Below, one piece after another: positions 1 through 7,092 of a stretch of 47,788 bases of DNA. The stretch is taken from the NCBI RefSeq assembly GCF_023051105.1, contig NZ_JALKIL010000037.1, positions 1 to 47,788 on the forward strand, read 5' to 3'. The position numbers and the translations under genes were made by a program. The notes under the pieces were generated by a model. It saw only the letters and a program-made list of their open reading frames with translations, did not search any database and was not told where the DNA came from. The stretch is from Anaerobiospirillum sp. NML120449. GTDB lineage: Bacteria; Pseudomonadota; Gammaproteobacteria; Enterobacterales; Succinivibrionaceae. Each line of letters begins with the position of its first letter. Position 1 is the first letter of the stretch.

Positions 1-21
1 CTTCAACATCAGCATGCATAA
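1..21 (+). CDS. 3' end of an Rpn-type protein or module (cut by window edge)
   Basis: The first seven codons read LQHQHA and stop (taa at 19-21). The two modules downstream end in LKHQHE and stop in the same sequence context, and the following 60 bases match those after the module at 232-582. This is therefore the end of a homologous gene lying mostly upstream of the window. It may be the full-length Rpn nuclease from which the modules were copied, or simply a further module; the window cannot decide. Confidence 0.7.
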   Translation, partial: LQHQHA

Positions 22-48
22 TCAGGCCAGTCTATCTGGACCTCTTGA

Positions 49-76
49 GTTAAGGCAGCCCCTGGGCTGCCTTAAC
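49..76 (+). other. 13-bp inverted repeat (hairpin) after Rpn-type module
   Basis: A perfect 13-bp stem (49-61 with 64-76) lies 28 bases behind the stop codon at 19-21. No T-run follows on either strand, so it is not a classical intrinsic terminator. It may stabilise an mRNA 3' end or mark the duplication unit. Confidence 0.6.
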
Positions 77-231
77 TGTACATGACAAAGACACCTTCAC
101 CGCTGGCGCTGATGACAGCTCCAGTGTCCCGGCGCCAGCCCATACAGCCTAAGACACGCAGCTAAACAGCCTAACCATATGACCACGGCCGACCTGGACC
201 GGGGCTTACTTCAAATAATTGGGAGTCTTTA

Positions 232-582
232 ATGGTATATATCGACGAGCGCTGGAAAGCCTATGATGAGCAGCTGATTGCTGATGCCATTGCCAAGGCC
301 AAACCTGGCATCATTGCTGAAGCCATTGCCGAAGCCAAAGCTGGCATCATTGCCGATGCCATTGCCGATGCTTTCAGAGAACATAATAAGTATGTTTGCA
401 AGTTGATTATTGAGCAGTTGTGCACCCGTTTTGGCAATGTCACTGACAGGCTCAAAAACCGTCTCAATGCAGTGAAGTCACCGGATACCCTGGCTTCATT
501 CATTGTTCTGGCCACCAGTGTCGAAAGCATCAAGGACTTCGAGAGAGACCTTGAAGACGCGCTTAAACATCAGCATGAATAA
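232..582 (+). CDS. Stand-alone Rpn C-terminal module with DUF4351-like tail, copy 1
   Basis: A 116-residue protein with no nuclease domain. Residues about 17-50 are a low-complexity Ala/Ile/Glu/Lys tract (AIAEAKAGII-type repeats) likely to form a helix. Residues about 55-112 resemble the DUF4351-like tail found at the C terminus of Rpn/PD-(D/E)XK family 'transposases' (core CTRFGNVTDRLKNRL). The start is well supported: GGGAG lies 6 bases before the ATG. In E. coli rpnA the corresponding C-terminal part is made from an internal start and neutralises the full nuclease; by analogy this could be an orphan antitoxin. That function is inference. A near-identical copy follows at 792-1094 and the end of another precedes it. 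It is not an IS transposase in the usual sense. Confidence 0.7.
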   Translation: MVYIDERWKAYDEQLIADAIAKAKPGIIAEAIAEAKAGIIADAIADAFREHNKYVCKLIIEQLCTRFGNVTDRLKNRLNAVKSPDTLASFIVLATSVESIKDFERDLEDALKHQHE

Positions 583-609
583 TCAGGCCAGTCTATCTGG
601 ACCTCTTGA

Positions 610-636
610 GTTAAGGCAGCCCTGGGCTGCCTTAAC
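610..636 (+). other. Second copy of the 13-bp inverted repeat
   Basis: The same stem as at 49-76, with a one-base shorter centre, lies 28 bases behind the stop of the first module. Again no T-run follows. Confidence 0.6.
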
Positions 637-791
637 TGTACATGACAAAGACACCTTCACCGCTGGCGCTGATGACAGTTCCAGTGTTCCTGAGTCAGCC
701 CATACAGCCTCAGGCATTCATCCCGGCACCTTAAGCATATGGCCCTGTCTGACCTGGACCATGGCTTACTTCAAATAATTGGGAGTCTTTA

Positions 792-1094
792 ATGGTATAT
801 ATCGACGAGCGCTGGAAAGCCTACGATGAGCAGCTGATTGCCAAGGCCAAACCTGGCATCATTGCTGAGGCCATTGCCGATGCTTTCAGAAAACATAATA
901 AGTATGTTTGCAAGTTGATTATTGAGCAGTTGTGCACCCGTTTTGGCAATGTCACTGACAGGCTCAAAAACCGTCTCAATGCAGTGAAGTCACCGGATAC
1001 CCTGGCTTCATTCATTGTTCTGGCCACCAGTGTCGAAAGCATCAAGGACTTCGAGAGAGACCTTGAAGACGCGCTTAAACATCAGCATGAATAA
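792..1094 (+). CDS. Stand-alone Rpn C-terminal module with DUF4351-like tail, copy 2
   Basis: A 100-residue protein that starts and ends like the module at 232-582 but lacks 16 residues of the Ala/Ile repeat tract. The loss is an exact in-frame contraction (48 bp), as expected from slippage or recombination within the repeats. The same GGAG ribosome binding site stands before the ATG. Only a few residues differ outside the contraction (for example REHN to RKHN). The likely role is the same as for copy 1: a duplicated C-terminal, possibly antitoxic, piece of an Rpn nuclease. The hairpin found after the other copies is missing behind this one. Confidence 0.7.
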   Translation: MVYIDERWKAYDEQLIAKAKPGIIAEAIADAFRKHNKYVCKLIIEQLCTRFGNVTDRLKNRLNAVKSPDTLASFIVLATSVESIKDFERDLEDALKHQHE

Positions 1095-2298
1095 TCAGAC
1101 AGTCTGTAAAAACACCCATCAGACAGTCAGGCACTTTTCGCAGCATACTTGAGCTGACATCGTACGTACAGTCCTGAGCAGCGACTGGCGTACGCTCATT
1201 GATTATGAGTCCTGCCCGGCTGTCGATGCCGGTAAGGTGCTGCACACTGCTGTAAAGGCAGTGCTCAGCCAGGACATCTGTCTGTTAACTGAAGATCCCG
1301 GAATCATAAAAATCGTGGAAAAGGCTGCAAAAGTGCCATATTAAGCAACTGGGTAAGCCACTGGAGCTCCGCACTGTGAAACACAGAAGTCTGCAGTCGT
1401 ATTCTTTAGCCTGCTGTGCTCAAATCCCCTCAAATCTGCTAAAAATCGTGAATAACAGGGCAAAACATCTCATAAGTGACCAAAAGGTCCCGAAAACTGC
1501 TGCAAAACCGGGCAAAAGTGCCATATGAGCCACTGGAGCTTTGCACTGTTAAACACAGAAGTCTGAAGTCGTATCCTTTAGTCTGCCGTGCTCAAATCTG
1601 CCTAAATCTCCTCAAATCTGCTCAAAATTGTGAAAAAACGGGCAAAAACGGCTCAAAAGTGCCCAAAAGGTCCAGAAAACTGCTGCAAAACCGGGCAAAA
1701 GTGCCATATGAACTACTGGGAGCTTTGCACTGTGAAACACAGAAGTCTGCAGTCGTATTGTTTAGCGTGCTGTGCTCAAATCTCCTCAAATCTGCTAAAA
1801 ATCGTGAATATCAGGGCAAAACAGCTCATAAGTGACCAAAAGGTCCCGAAAACTGCTGCAAAACCGGGCAAAAGTGCCATATGAACTACTGGGAGCTTTG
1901 CACTGTTAAACACAGAAGTCTGCAGTCGTATCCTTTAGTCTGCCGTGCTCAAATCTGCCCAAATCCCCTCAAATCTGCTCAAAATTGTGAAAAAACGGGC
2001 AAAAACGGCTCAAAAGTGACCCAAACGGTAATAACACTGACGCGCCTGAAGCAATGTCTTTTCCTGTAATCTAAAAACTCTATCTGTCGTGCTGCTATAG
2101 TTTCTGTTGCAGCCCGGACAGCTCATGCTATGCCCGCCTGCCTTAGTGTGTGGTGTGGGCCGGGACGCCACAATCGCAGCTGCTGTTGCAGCAGGTGCCG
2201 CAGCAGCTGCAGCTGGCGCAGTCTTGCTTGCGGCCTGGGCCTGAGTGCAGGCGTATAATGAAAGCTGTGTCAGCTTGACTGCAGTGGAGGTCAGTAAA
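1095..2298. other. Gene-free stretch with tandem repeat array
   Basis: No convincing gene. Positions 1327-2020 form an array described separately. Short open frames inside the array are repetitive and shift frame between units. From 2160 to 2240 the sequence is rich in GCAGC/GCTGC motifs. The ribosome binding site of the next gene lies at its right end. Confidence 0.6.
1327..2020. repeat. Tandem array of four ~180-bp units in alternating A-B-A-B order
   Basis: The motif gcaaaagtgccatat recurs at about 1327, 1512, 1695 and 1868 (spacings 185, 183, 173). Units 1 and 3 share one version of the second half (cgtgaata, then agtgacc), while units 2 and 4 share another (tgtgaaaaaacgggc). The array is thus a duplicated dimer with a higher-order period of about 360 bp. 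No mobile-element gene or CRISPR-like short repeat is present. Confidence 0.8.
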
Positions 2299-2586
2299 AT
2301 GGACAGGTCGCAGAGTTATGAGTCCGGTTTGGCTGAGGCTGTGCATGCACCTGCAGCTGCTGGTGCAGCTGAGGCCGGTGATGAGCTCAGTGCGTCATTT
2401 GACGATGCTGTGCATAAGGATGATGGCGGGGAAGAGGTGCGCTGTGCTCTTGGCCGGGGTATTGCCGTGTACTATTTGGAGGAAGATACCCCTCAGGGCT
2501 GCATTATCAAGGAATATCCTGATGGCCGTAAGGAGCTGGTTTCTTTCAGCAGTGGCAGCGAGCAGCTCGTGGAGGCTATGTCATGA
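2299..2586 (+). CDS. Small acidic protein, candidate antitoxin of the zeta toxin
   Basis: A 95-residue protein (MDRSQSYESG start) encoded directly before the zeta-toxin gene and overlapping it by 4 bases (ATGA). Its first half is Ala/Glu/Asp rich and probably disordered. The second half has a compact segment, YYLEEDTPQGCIIKEYPDG, followed by RKELV. I chose the ATG at 2299 because GAGG lies about 8 bases upstream; an in-frame GTG at 2245 would give a longer form. The overlap implies translational coupling. Small proteins of this layout are commonly encoded beside proteobacterial zeta toxins, so an antitoxin role is likely, but it has no recognisable epsilon fold that I can confirm from sequence. 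Confidence 0.6.
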   Translation: MDRSQSYESGLAEAVHAPAAAGAAEAGDELSASFDDAVHKDDGGEEVRCALGRGIAVYYLEEDTPQGCIIKEYPDGRKELVSFSSGSEQLVEAMS

Positions 2587-3179
2587 GCTCACCGGTGTTG
2601 TGGATTATTGGCGGGGTTAATGGTGCAGGTAAATCCACCCTGGTAAAGCAGCACCTTGAGGGCAAAATTGCGGTGGTCAATCCTGACAATATTGCCCGTG
2701 ACCGGGAAGTAAGCAATCGCAGTGCAGGTGCTCTGGCCCTTGAGCTCCGCCGCAACCATCTTGCTGCCCGACACAGCTTTGCTGTGGAAACTACCCTTAC
2801 AGGCATGGGTGAAATCAGGCTCATGCAGCAGGCTGCATCTGCCGGCTATGAGGTCAACTTTGTTTATGTGGGACTGAGCTGTGTCGAACTGTCGGCTGCC
2901 CGGGTGTACCAGCGTGTTGTTTCAGGCGGGCATGATGTACCTGTGACCGATATTTTTCGCAGATACCAGCGCTCACTGACCAATCTGCCCAATGCCATGG
3001 CAGCTGCCACCAGGATATGGATATTTGATAACAGCTGCAAAAGGCGCCGTCTGCTGTTGACATGCAGGCGGGGATCAGCCAGCTTTACTGCCGGACATTT
3101 GCCGACATGGCTGCTGACAGCTGCAGGCAAAGAGCTCGAGAGTTCACTGAGCAACAAAGCAAAATTATCATTGCCCTGA
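2583..3179 (+). CDS. Zeta-toxin family P-loop kinase
   Basis: A 198-residue zeta-toxin-like protein. It has a Walker A motif GGVNGAGKST (residues 10-19), the VVNPDNIARD segment (31-40) at the usual catalytic-Asp position, the ETTLTG substrate loop (69-74), and RVYQRVVSGGHDVP (107-120), which holds the conserved Arg and GGH. Zeta/PezT toxins phosphorylate UDP-N-acetylglucosamine and block wall synthesis; many shorter proteobacterial members are poorly studied, so the substrate is inferred. The gene overlaps its upstream partner by 4 bases, as toxin-antitoxin pairs often do. The C terminus after FDNS (149-151) is family-like through LPTWLL and then uncertain. A bidirectional terminator follows at 3263-3294. 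Confidence 0.82.
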   Translation: MSSPVLWIIGGVNGAGKSTLVKQHLEGKIAVVNPDNIARDREVSNRSAGALALELRRNHLAARHSFAVETTLTGMGEIRLMQQAASAGYEVNFVYVGLSCVELSAARVYQRVVSGGHDVPVTDIFRRYQRSLTNLPNAMAAATRIWIFDNSCKRRRLLLTCRRGSASFTAGHLPTWLLTAAGKELESSLSNKAKLSLP

Positions 3180-3262
3180 TGCTAACTGAGCCCGGGATCT
3201 GCTCGACAAATCAGGGCATAGCCAGGCAGACAGGTAATTGTCGCACTGCCCTGTATACATAC

Positions 3263-3294
3263 AAAAGGCCTTATCCTTGAGGATAAGGCCTTTT
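3263..3294. terminator. Bidirectional intrinsic terminator
   Basis: A 14-bp perfect stem (3263-3276 with 3281-3294) has a TTGA loop, with A-run and T-run built into the stem ends. It separates the convergent zeta-toxin gene (+) and the GlcG-like gene (-). Confidence 0.85.
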
Positions 3295-3429
3295 AAAAGG
3301 CCTTTGGCTACACATTGAGCGCTGAGCTAATGCCTTGCCGACAGGGGCGGCGCAGTCGCCAGTGCAGTGCATAATTCTGCGCTGCAGCCATGGAGCACTG
3401 CCTGCCTGCTTCAGCTGGGCCGCTTGCTG

Positions 3430-3822
3430 CTATGGGCGACCGGCGCCAGCCCTGGCAATGGCTTCGTCCTCTTCAACAGCTGCGCCTGATACGCCAATGG
3501 CGCCGATTATTCTACCTGACTTGTCATGTATCAGGATGCCACCACCAAAGCTTATCAGGCCGCCATTGCTGTTCTCAAGGGAGTACAGCGGACCGCCTGG
3601 CTGCGCCTTGACGCCAAGGTCGGCACTGTCACTCTTGAACAGTACGGCTGTTCTTGCCTTTTTGATGGAAATATCAATCGAACCAAGCAGGGTGTCATCC
3701 ATGCGCAGAAAACCGCACAGCAAACCTGAGGGATCAACTACGGCTATGCAAACTGCCAGATGGTCCTTTGCGGCAGCGGCACGGGCGCGCTCAATAACCT
3801 TTTGAGTTAAGGCTTCGTTCAT
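3430..3822 (-). CDS. GlcG/HbpS family protein (DUF336)
   Basis: A 130-residue protein of the GlcG/HbpS family, small alpha-beta proteins linked with heme binding, glycolate/diol loci or corrinoid-related functions; the role of most is unknown. Visible family features are the N-terminal helix MNEALTQKVIERARAAAAK, the strand VCIAVVDPSG, the helix with KKARTAV, and the Gly-rich core GGLISFGGGILI, then IGAIGVSGAAVEEDEAIA. Length is typical. I start at the ATG at 3822 because AAGGAG lies 8 bases before it; an in-frame upstream ATG lacks such a site. No operon partner is adjacent, so the context does not reveal a substrate. Confidence 0.85.
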   Translation of the reverse strand: MNEALTQKVIERARAAAAKDHLAVCIAVVDPSGLLCGFLRMDDTLLGSIDISIKKARTAVLFKSDSADLGVKAQPGGPLYSLENSNGGLISFGGGILIHDKSGRIIGAIGVSGAAVEEDEAIARAGAGRP

Positions 3823-4210
3823 GAAATAGACTCCTTTTATACAGACAACATCCATATCTTACTGGCTGCGCAGTATCTGAGATTAGCATTTGCTGATACT
3901 TATGCTCATTGAGCTCAGGCAGCTGCTCTCTTTGTGAGGTTCATCAAAAGTCCGGGCCTTCTGTATCTGCAGGATGCGTGTACCTGCAGGATGCGTGTAC
4001 CTGCAGGATGCCAGTTCCTGCAGACTGCGTTGTCCTGCATGGGGCCTGACCATGCATGCTGCTTTGATCTGCAGGCTGCCTGGCTCTGCAGTTAGCAAGG
4101 TATGACCATGATGCGCTGTGCGCCTGGCGGCCATGGCCGCAATGCTGGCGCAGCCTGCTCTGTGCTGGACGGGCGAAGCGCGCTTCTGGCAGGACGCCGG
4201 GCATGAAAAA
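3823..4210. other. Gene-free stretch with 17-bp repeats
   Basis: No gene seen. At about 3967-4016 a 17-bp unit (ctgcaggatgcgtgtac) is repeated about three times in tandem. The rest is GC-rich spacer rich in CTGCAG/TGCAGG words. Confidence 0.5.
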
Positions 4211-4236
4211 GGGCCTTATCCGTGAGGATAAGGCCC
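4211..4236 (-). terminator. Intrinsic terminator of the first peptide-binding protein gene
   Basis: An 11-bp perfect stem (4211-4221 with 4226-4236) with a 4-base loop is followed on the minus strand by TTTTT (4206-4210). It lies about 90 bases behind the stop of the gene at 4327-5892. Confidence 0.85.
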
Positions 4237-4326
4237 GGGAGATGGGCAGAGTGGCGCGCCTTCAGGGGCGATTGCTGCTCTGCACTGTGGTGAGCAGGAC
4301 CTGTTTACGGACCTGTCAGGGTAGAA

Positions 4327-5892
4327 TTACTTCTTGCTCATCTGGTTGAAGAACAGGACACCGATAGGGTGAATGATCTGGCCTGAGATGTTAGGACGGT
4401 AGGCAGCTACGTTCTTGACGTGGTACAGAGGCAGGATGCCGGAGTCCTCAGTGACAATCTGATTGGCACGGGCATACAGTGCTACACGCTCAGCGCCTTC
4501 AGGCATGTGGCGGGCCTTGTTGGTCTTTTCAATAAACTCGGCGTTCTGCCACAGACCTGGGTTGGTGGCCGGGTCAGCAGATGACAGAGGCTGAATGAAG
4601 TTGTCAGGATCGCCGTGGTCTCCCATCCAGCCGATAAAGCACAGATCCCACTTGTCAGTGAGCATACGGGCACGGTAGTTGGCCCAGTCGTAGACCTCGA
4701 TATTTACCTTGACGCCGGCCTTCTTAAGGTAGGCCTGAATGGCTTCGGCCAGAACCTGACCACCGGCAGGGTTGGCAGCACGGGCTCCGGAGTAGGCCAT
4801 GAGCTTGAGCTCCTTTACACCCTTGGCAGCCAGTACCCTGGCAGCAGCCTCAGGATCGTAGGCAGGGGTGCGGACATCCTTGCTGTAACCGGCAAGAATG
4901 GATGGGAAGTAGGAGTGTGCAGGGGTGGAGAAACCACGGTGGAGGGTTTCAACCAGCTCAGGCACGTTAATAGCCTGAGAAATGGCCTTACGTACCTCAG
5001 GATCGGCTGTTACATAGCCCTCACGGCAGTTAAATACCATGTAGTCGGTGTTGTTGCTCTCGTTTTCGTAAATCTTGGAGCCGCCGCTCTTAATCTGGTC
5101 ATAAAGGGTGGAGTTAACACCGTTGATAACGTCAACCTCGCCATTGTTCAGGGCTACTACACGGGCAGAGGTGTCCTTGATAATACGGAAGATTACGTTC
5201 TGAACGGCTGGCTTTGGACCCCAGTAATCCTCGTTGGTGGTCAGCACCAGGTTCTGGCCCTTGTCCCAGGAAACAAACTTGTAAGGACCGGTGCCTACAG
5301 GATTATTGGAAACATTGTTGTTGTACTTCTTAAGGGCAGTCGGAGAAATCATGGCGGCACCAAAAGAAATGGACATATTGCTCAGGAATGGAGTGGAGCT
5401 TTGCTTGAGTTTAATCTCAACTGTGTACTCATCAATCACCTTGACTGACTCAATATCGGTAAGGGTGAGCTGGGCATAGGCCATCTGAGGGGTCTGCTTT
5501 GGAGGCAGCTGACGGTCGATATTGAACTTTACAGCCTCGGCGTTAAATGGAGTGCCATCGTGGAACTTAACGCCCTGACGGAGTTTGAAAGTGTAGGTCT
5601 TGCCGTCATCGCTGATGGTCCAGCTTTCAGCAAGGCAAGGCTCGAGTTCATAGCTGTCAGGCTTGTTGCGCAGCAGGGACTCATAAATGTTATAGGTCAG
5701 GGTAGCTGAGTCGAGATCAGATACATAGGCAGGATCAAGTCCGGTAGGCTCAATGGCAGAGCCGATAATCAGGTTATCCTGAGGCTTGCGCGACAGGGAA
5801 GCGGCAGTAGCAGCTGAAGACATGGTTCCTGCGGCAAAAGCCAGAGTAAGAGCTGCAGCCAGCAGCTTCTTTGATGAGAAAAACTTCTTCAC
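4327..5892 (-). CDS. Family-5 periplasmic substrate-binding protein (peptide type), paralog 1
   Basis: A 521-residue exported solute-binding protein of the SBP_bac_5 (DppA/OppA/GsiB-like) family. Residues 1-30 are a signal peptide: KK near the start, a hydrophobic LAAALTLAFAAG core, and an ATAAS cleavage region. Family landmarks are EPTGLDP, AESWTISDDG with KTYTFKLRQGVKFHDG, NPVGTGPYKF and a late GWMGDHGDPDNF. Such proteins hand di- or oligopeptides, or glutathione-like ligands, to an ABC importer; no permease or ATPase gene is in this window. The start is a GTG (5890-5892) preceded by GGAG 7 bases upstream. A closely similar paralog lies at 7093-8655 in the same direction, pointing to a tandem duplication followed by divergence. 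The ligand is not predictable from what I see. Confidence 0.92.
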   Translation of the reverse strand: MKKFFSSKKLLAAALTLAFAAGTMSSAATAASLSRKPQDNLIIGSAIEPTGLDPAYVSDLDSATLTYNIYESLLRNKPDSYELEPCLAESWTISDDGKTYTFKLRQGVKFHDGTPFNAEAVKFNIDRQLPPKQTPQMAYAQLTLTDIESVKVIDEYTVEIKLKQSSTPFLSNMSISFGAAMISPTALKKYNNNVSNNPVGTGPYKFVSWDKGQNLVLTTNEDYWGPKPAVQNVIFRIIKDTSARVVALNNGEVDVINGVNSTLYDQIKSGGSKIYENESNNTDYMVFNCREGYVTADPEVRKAISQAINVPELVETLHRGFSTPAHSYFPSILAGYSKDVRTPAYDPEAAARVLAAKGVKELKLMAYSGARAANPAGGQVLAEAIQAYLKKAGVKVNIEVYDWANYRARMLTDKWDLCFIGWMGDHGDPDNFIQPLSSADPATNPGLWQNAEFIEKTNKARHMPEGAERVALYARANQIVTEDSGILPLYHVKNVAAYRPNISGQIIHPIGVLFFNQMSKK

Positions 5893-6956
5893 AGACGATC
5901 TCCATTGATGTCATTTATTATTGATGCTCATGCCACCTTGCCCGCTTGCAGACAGACCCGCTTAACACCACGGGTGCAGCAAGGCCAAGCCAGGGACAGG
6001 TTTCTTACGGACAGTTCCCAGGGGATACCTTGGAGAGGTTCCTTGCGGCCAGTTCCTGGGGCATATGCCTGGGAGAGGTTCACTGCAGCCAGAGCCCGTG
6101 GCACCTGCAAGTGCACAATATGCACAGCATGTGCGGCTTAACCGGGCACAGCCGGGTTATCCCTCAGACCCTGGTTCCGTGTGACGCCGGGCGGCATCTG
6201 TTCTGGCGACCCTGACGGCAGAGTCAGTTCCCATGCTGCGGGCAATGCCAGGTACCACAATATGCCTGGCGCCTGAATAAGCCGGGACGGCACTGCAGGC
6301 TCAGGGTACAGCCAGGAGCTGGACTGCCTTGAACTGGCATGCCCAGGTGATTGCCTTGAGCGGGCATGACCAGGTGCCAGCCAGCAGGCCTATGCATGCT
6401 GATGGGCGCTCATGTGCAGCTGTCTGCTACGCATCCTGGAGCTGGGTGCTTGAGCCGTTATTTTCTGGTAGGAACCGTGACCGGCTGACATGCACTGGTC
6501 CGGGTAACTGTCAGCAGGAGCGATACGCTATGAGTTGATTGTACATACATTAGTTAATGGTGCAGTTCACTGTAAGCTTTATGAATGTAAAAGTACGGGA
6601 GCATGCACCGGTCACAGGGGTAATTCACCATTTGCAATACATGGCAGCGCCGGTGATATCTTTGAGATTTTTGCGGAGACATTATCAAGAGGTGGCCTGA
6701 CTTATGGTCAGGACTGTGCACTGTGATAAGGCGCTGCTCTTTATTGGTGCGCCCCTCAACAGGGCATTTTCCTGCGCAATGTGTTGCTGACTGGTGTGAA
6801 GTGAACAAAGCCCATGAAAGGATCCTGGCATGCGGCATGGATTGAGGGCCGCTCCCTGTCTTTCCCTTCAAAGATCTGCATGAGGCGGCCCGGAGCTTTT
6901 GCTGGACTGCCACTTTAGCTGGCTGCAAGGTGAAGTGGCTTCATGACGTAGCGGCG
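5893..6956. other. Gene-free stretch between the two binding-protein genes
   Basis: No convincing gene on either strand. At about 6008-6095 an imperfect ~42-bp tandem repeat occurs twice (cagttcccagggg / cagttcctggggc, each followed by gagaggttc). The promoter of the first binding-protein gene should lie near its left end, but no strong -10/-35 pair is obvious. Confidence 0.5.
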
Positions 6957-6997
6957 AAAAAAAGGACCTTATCCCCTGTTGTTGCGGGAATAAGGCC
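6957..6997 (-). terminator. Intrinsic terminator of the second peptide-binding protein gene
   Basis: On the minus strand a GC-rich stem with one bulge (6997-6986 pairing with 6976-6964) is followed by eight T residues. It lies about 100 bases behind the stop of the gene at 7093-8655. Its CCTTAT stem core resembles the terminators at 3263 and 4211. Confidence 0.8.
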
Positions 6998-7092
6998 ATT
7001 TATTTGGGGCTGCGCAGCTGCACAATGCCAGGGGCGGCCGGGTCAGGACGCGTGCGGCAGCCGCCGCAGGCGGGCTGCCAGATTGCGGCTGC

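Larger units (their letters stand above)
1..1094 (+). repeat. Direct tandem duplication, units of about 561 and 512 bp
   Basis: The end of an upstream copy (from position 1) recurs at 562 and again at 1074. Each unit holds a spacer with a long hairpin, a ribosome binding site and a coding module. About 190 bases of the two coding copies (391-582 and 903-1094) look identical, so the duplication is recent. The second unit is shorter by 48 bp inside the Ala/Ile-rich coding repeat. After the third copy end, similarity stops within about 10 bases of the stop codon. Confidence 0.85.

Noticed and set aside
1476..2069. Plus-strand frames reading ELCTVKHRSL...QNCEKTGKNG repeats.
   Set aside because: Frame is lost between units (173-base step), stops occur in sister units, and no start signal is present.
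3055..3130. tRNA genes anywhere in the window.
   Set aside because: I looked for cloverleaf patterns and TTCGA-type T-loops near hairpins and found none I could support; a covariance search would settle it.
3062..3280. Frameshift at the end of the zeta-toxin gene into an overlapping frame (MQAGISQLYCRTF...).
   Set aside because: The original frame continues sensibly (SASFTAGHLPTWLL), so no frameshift is needed.
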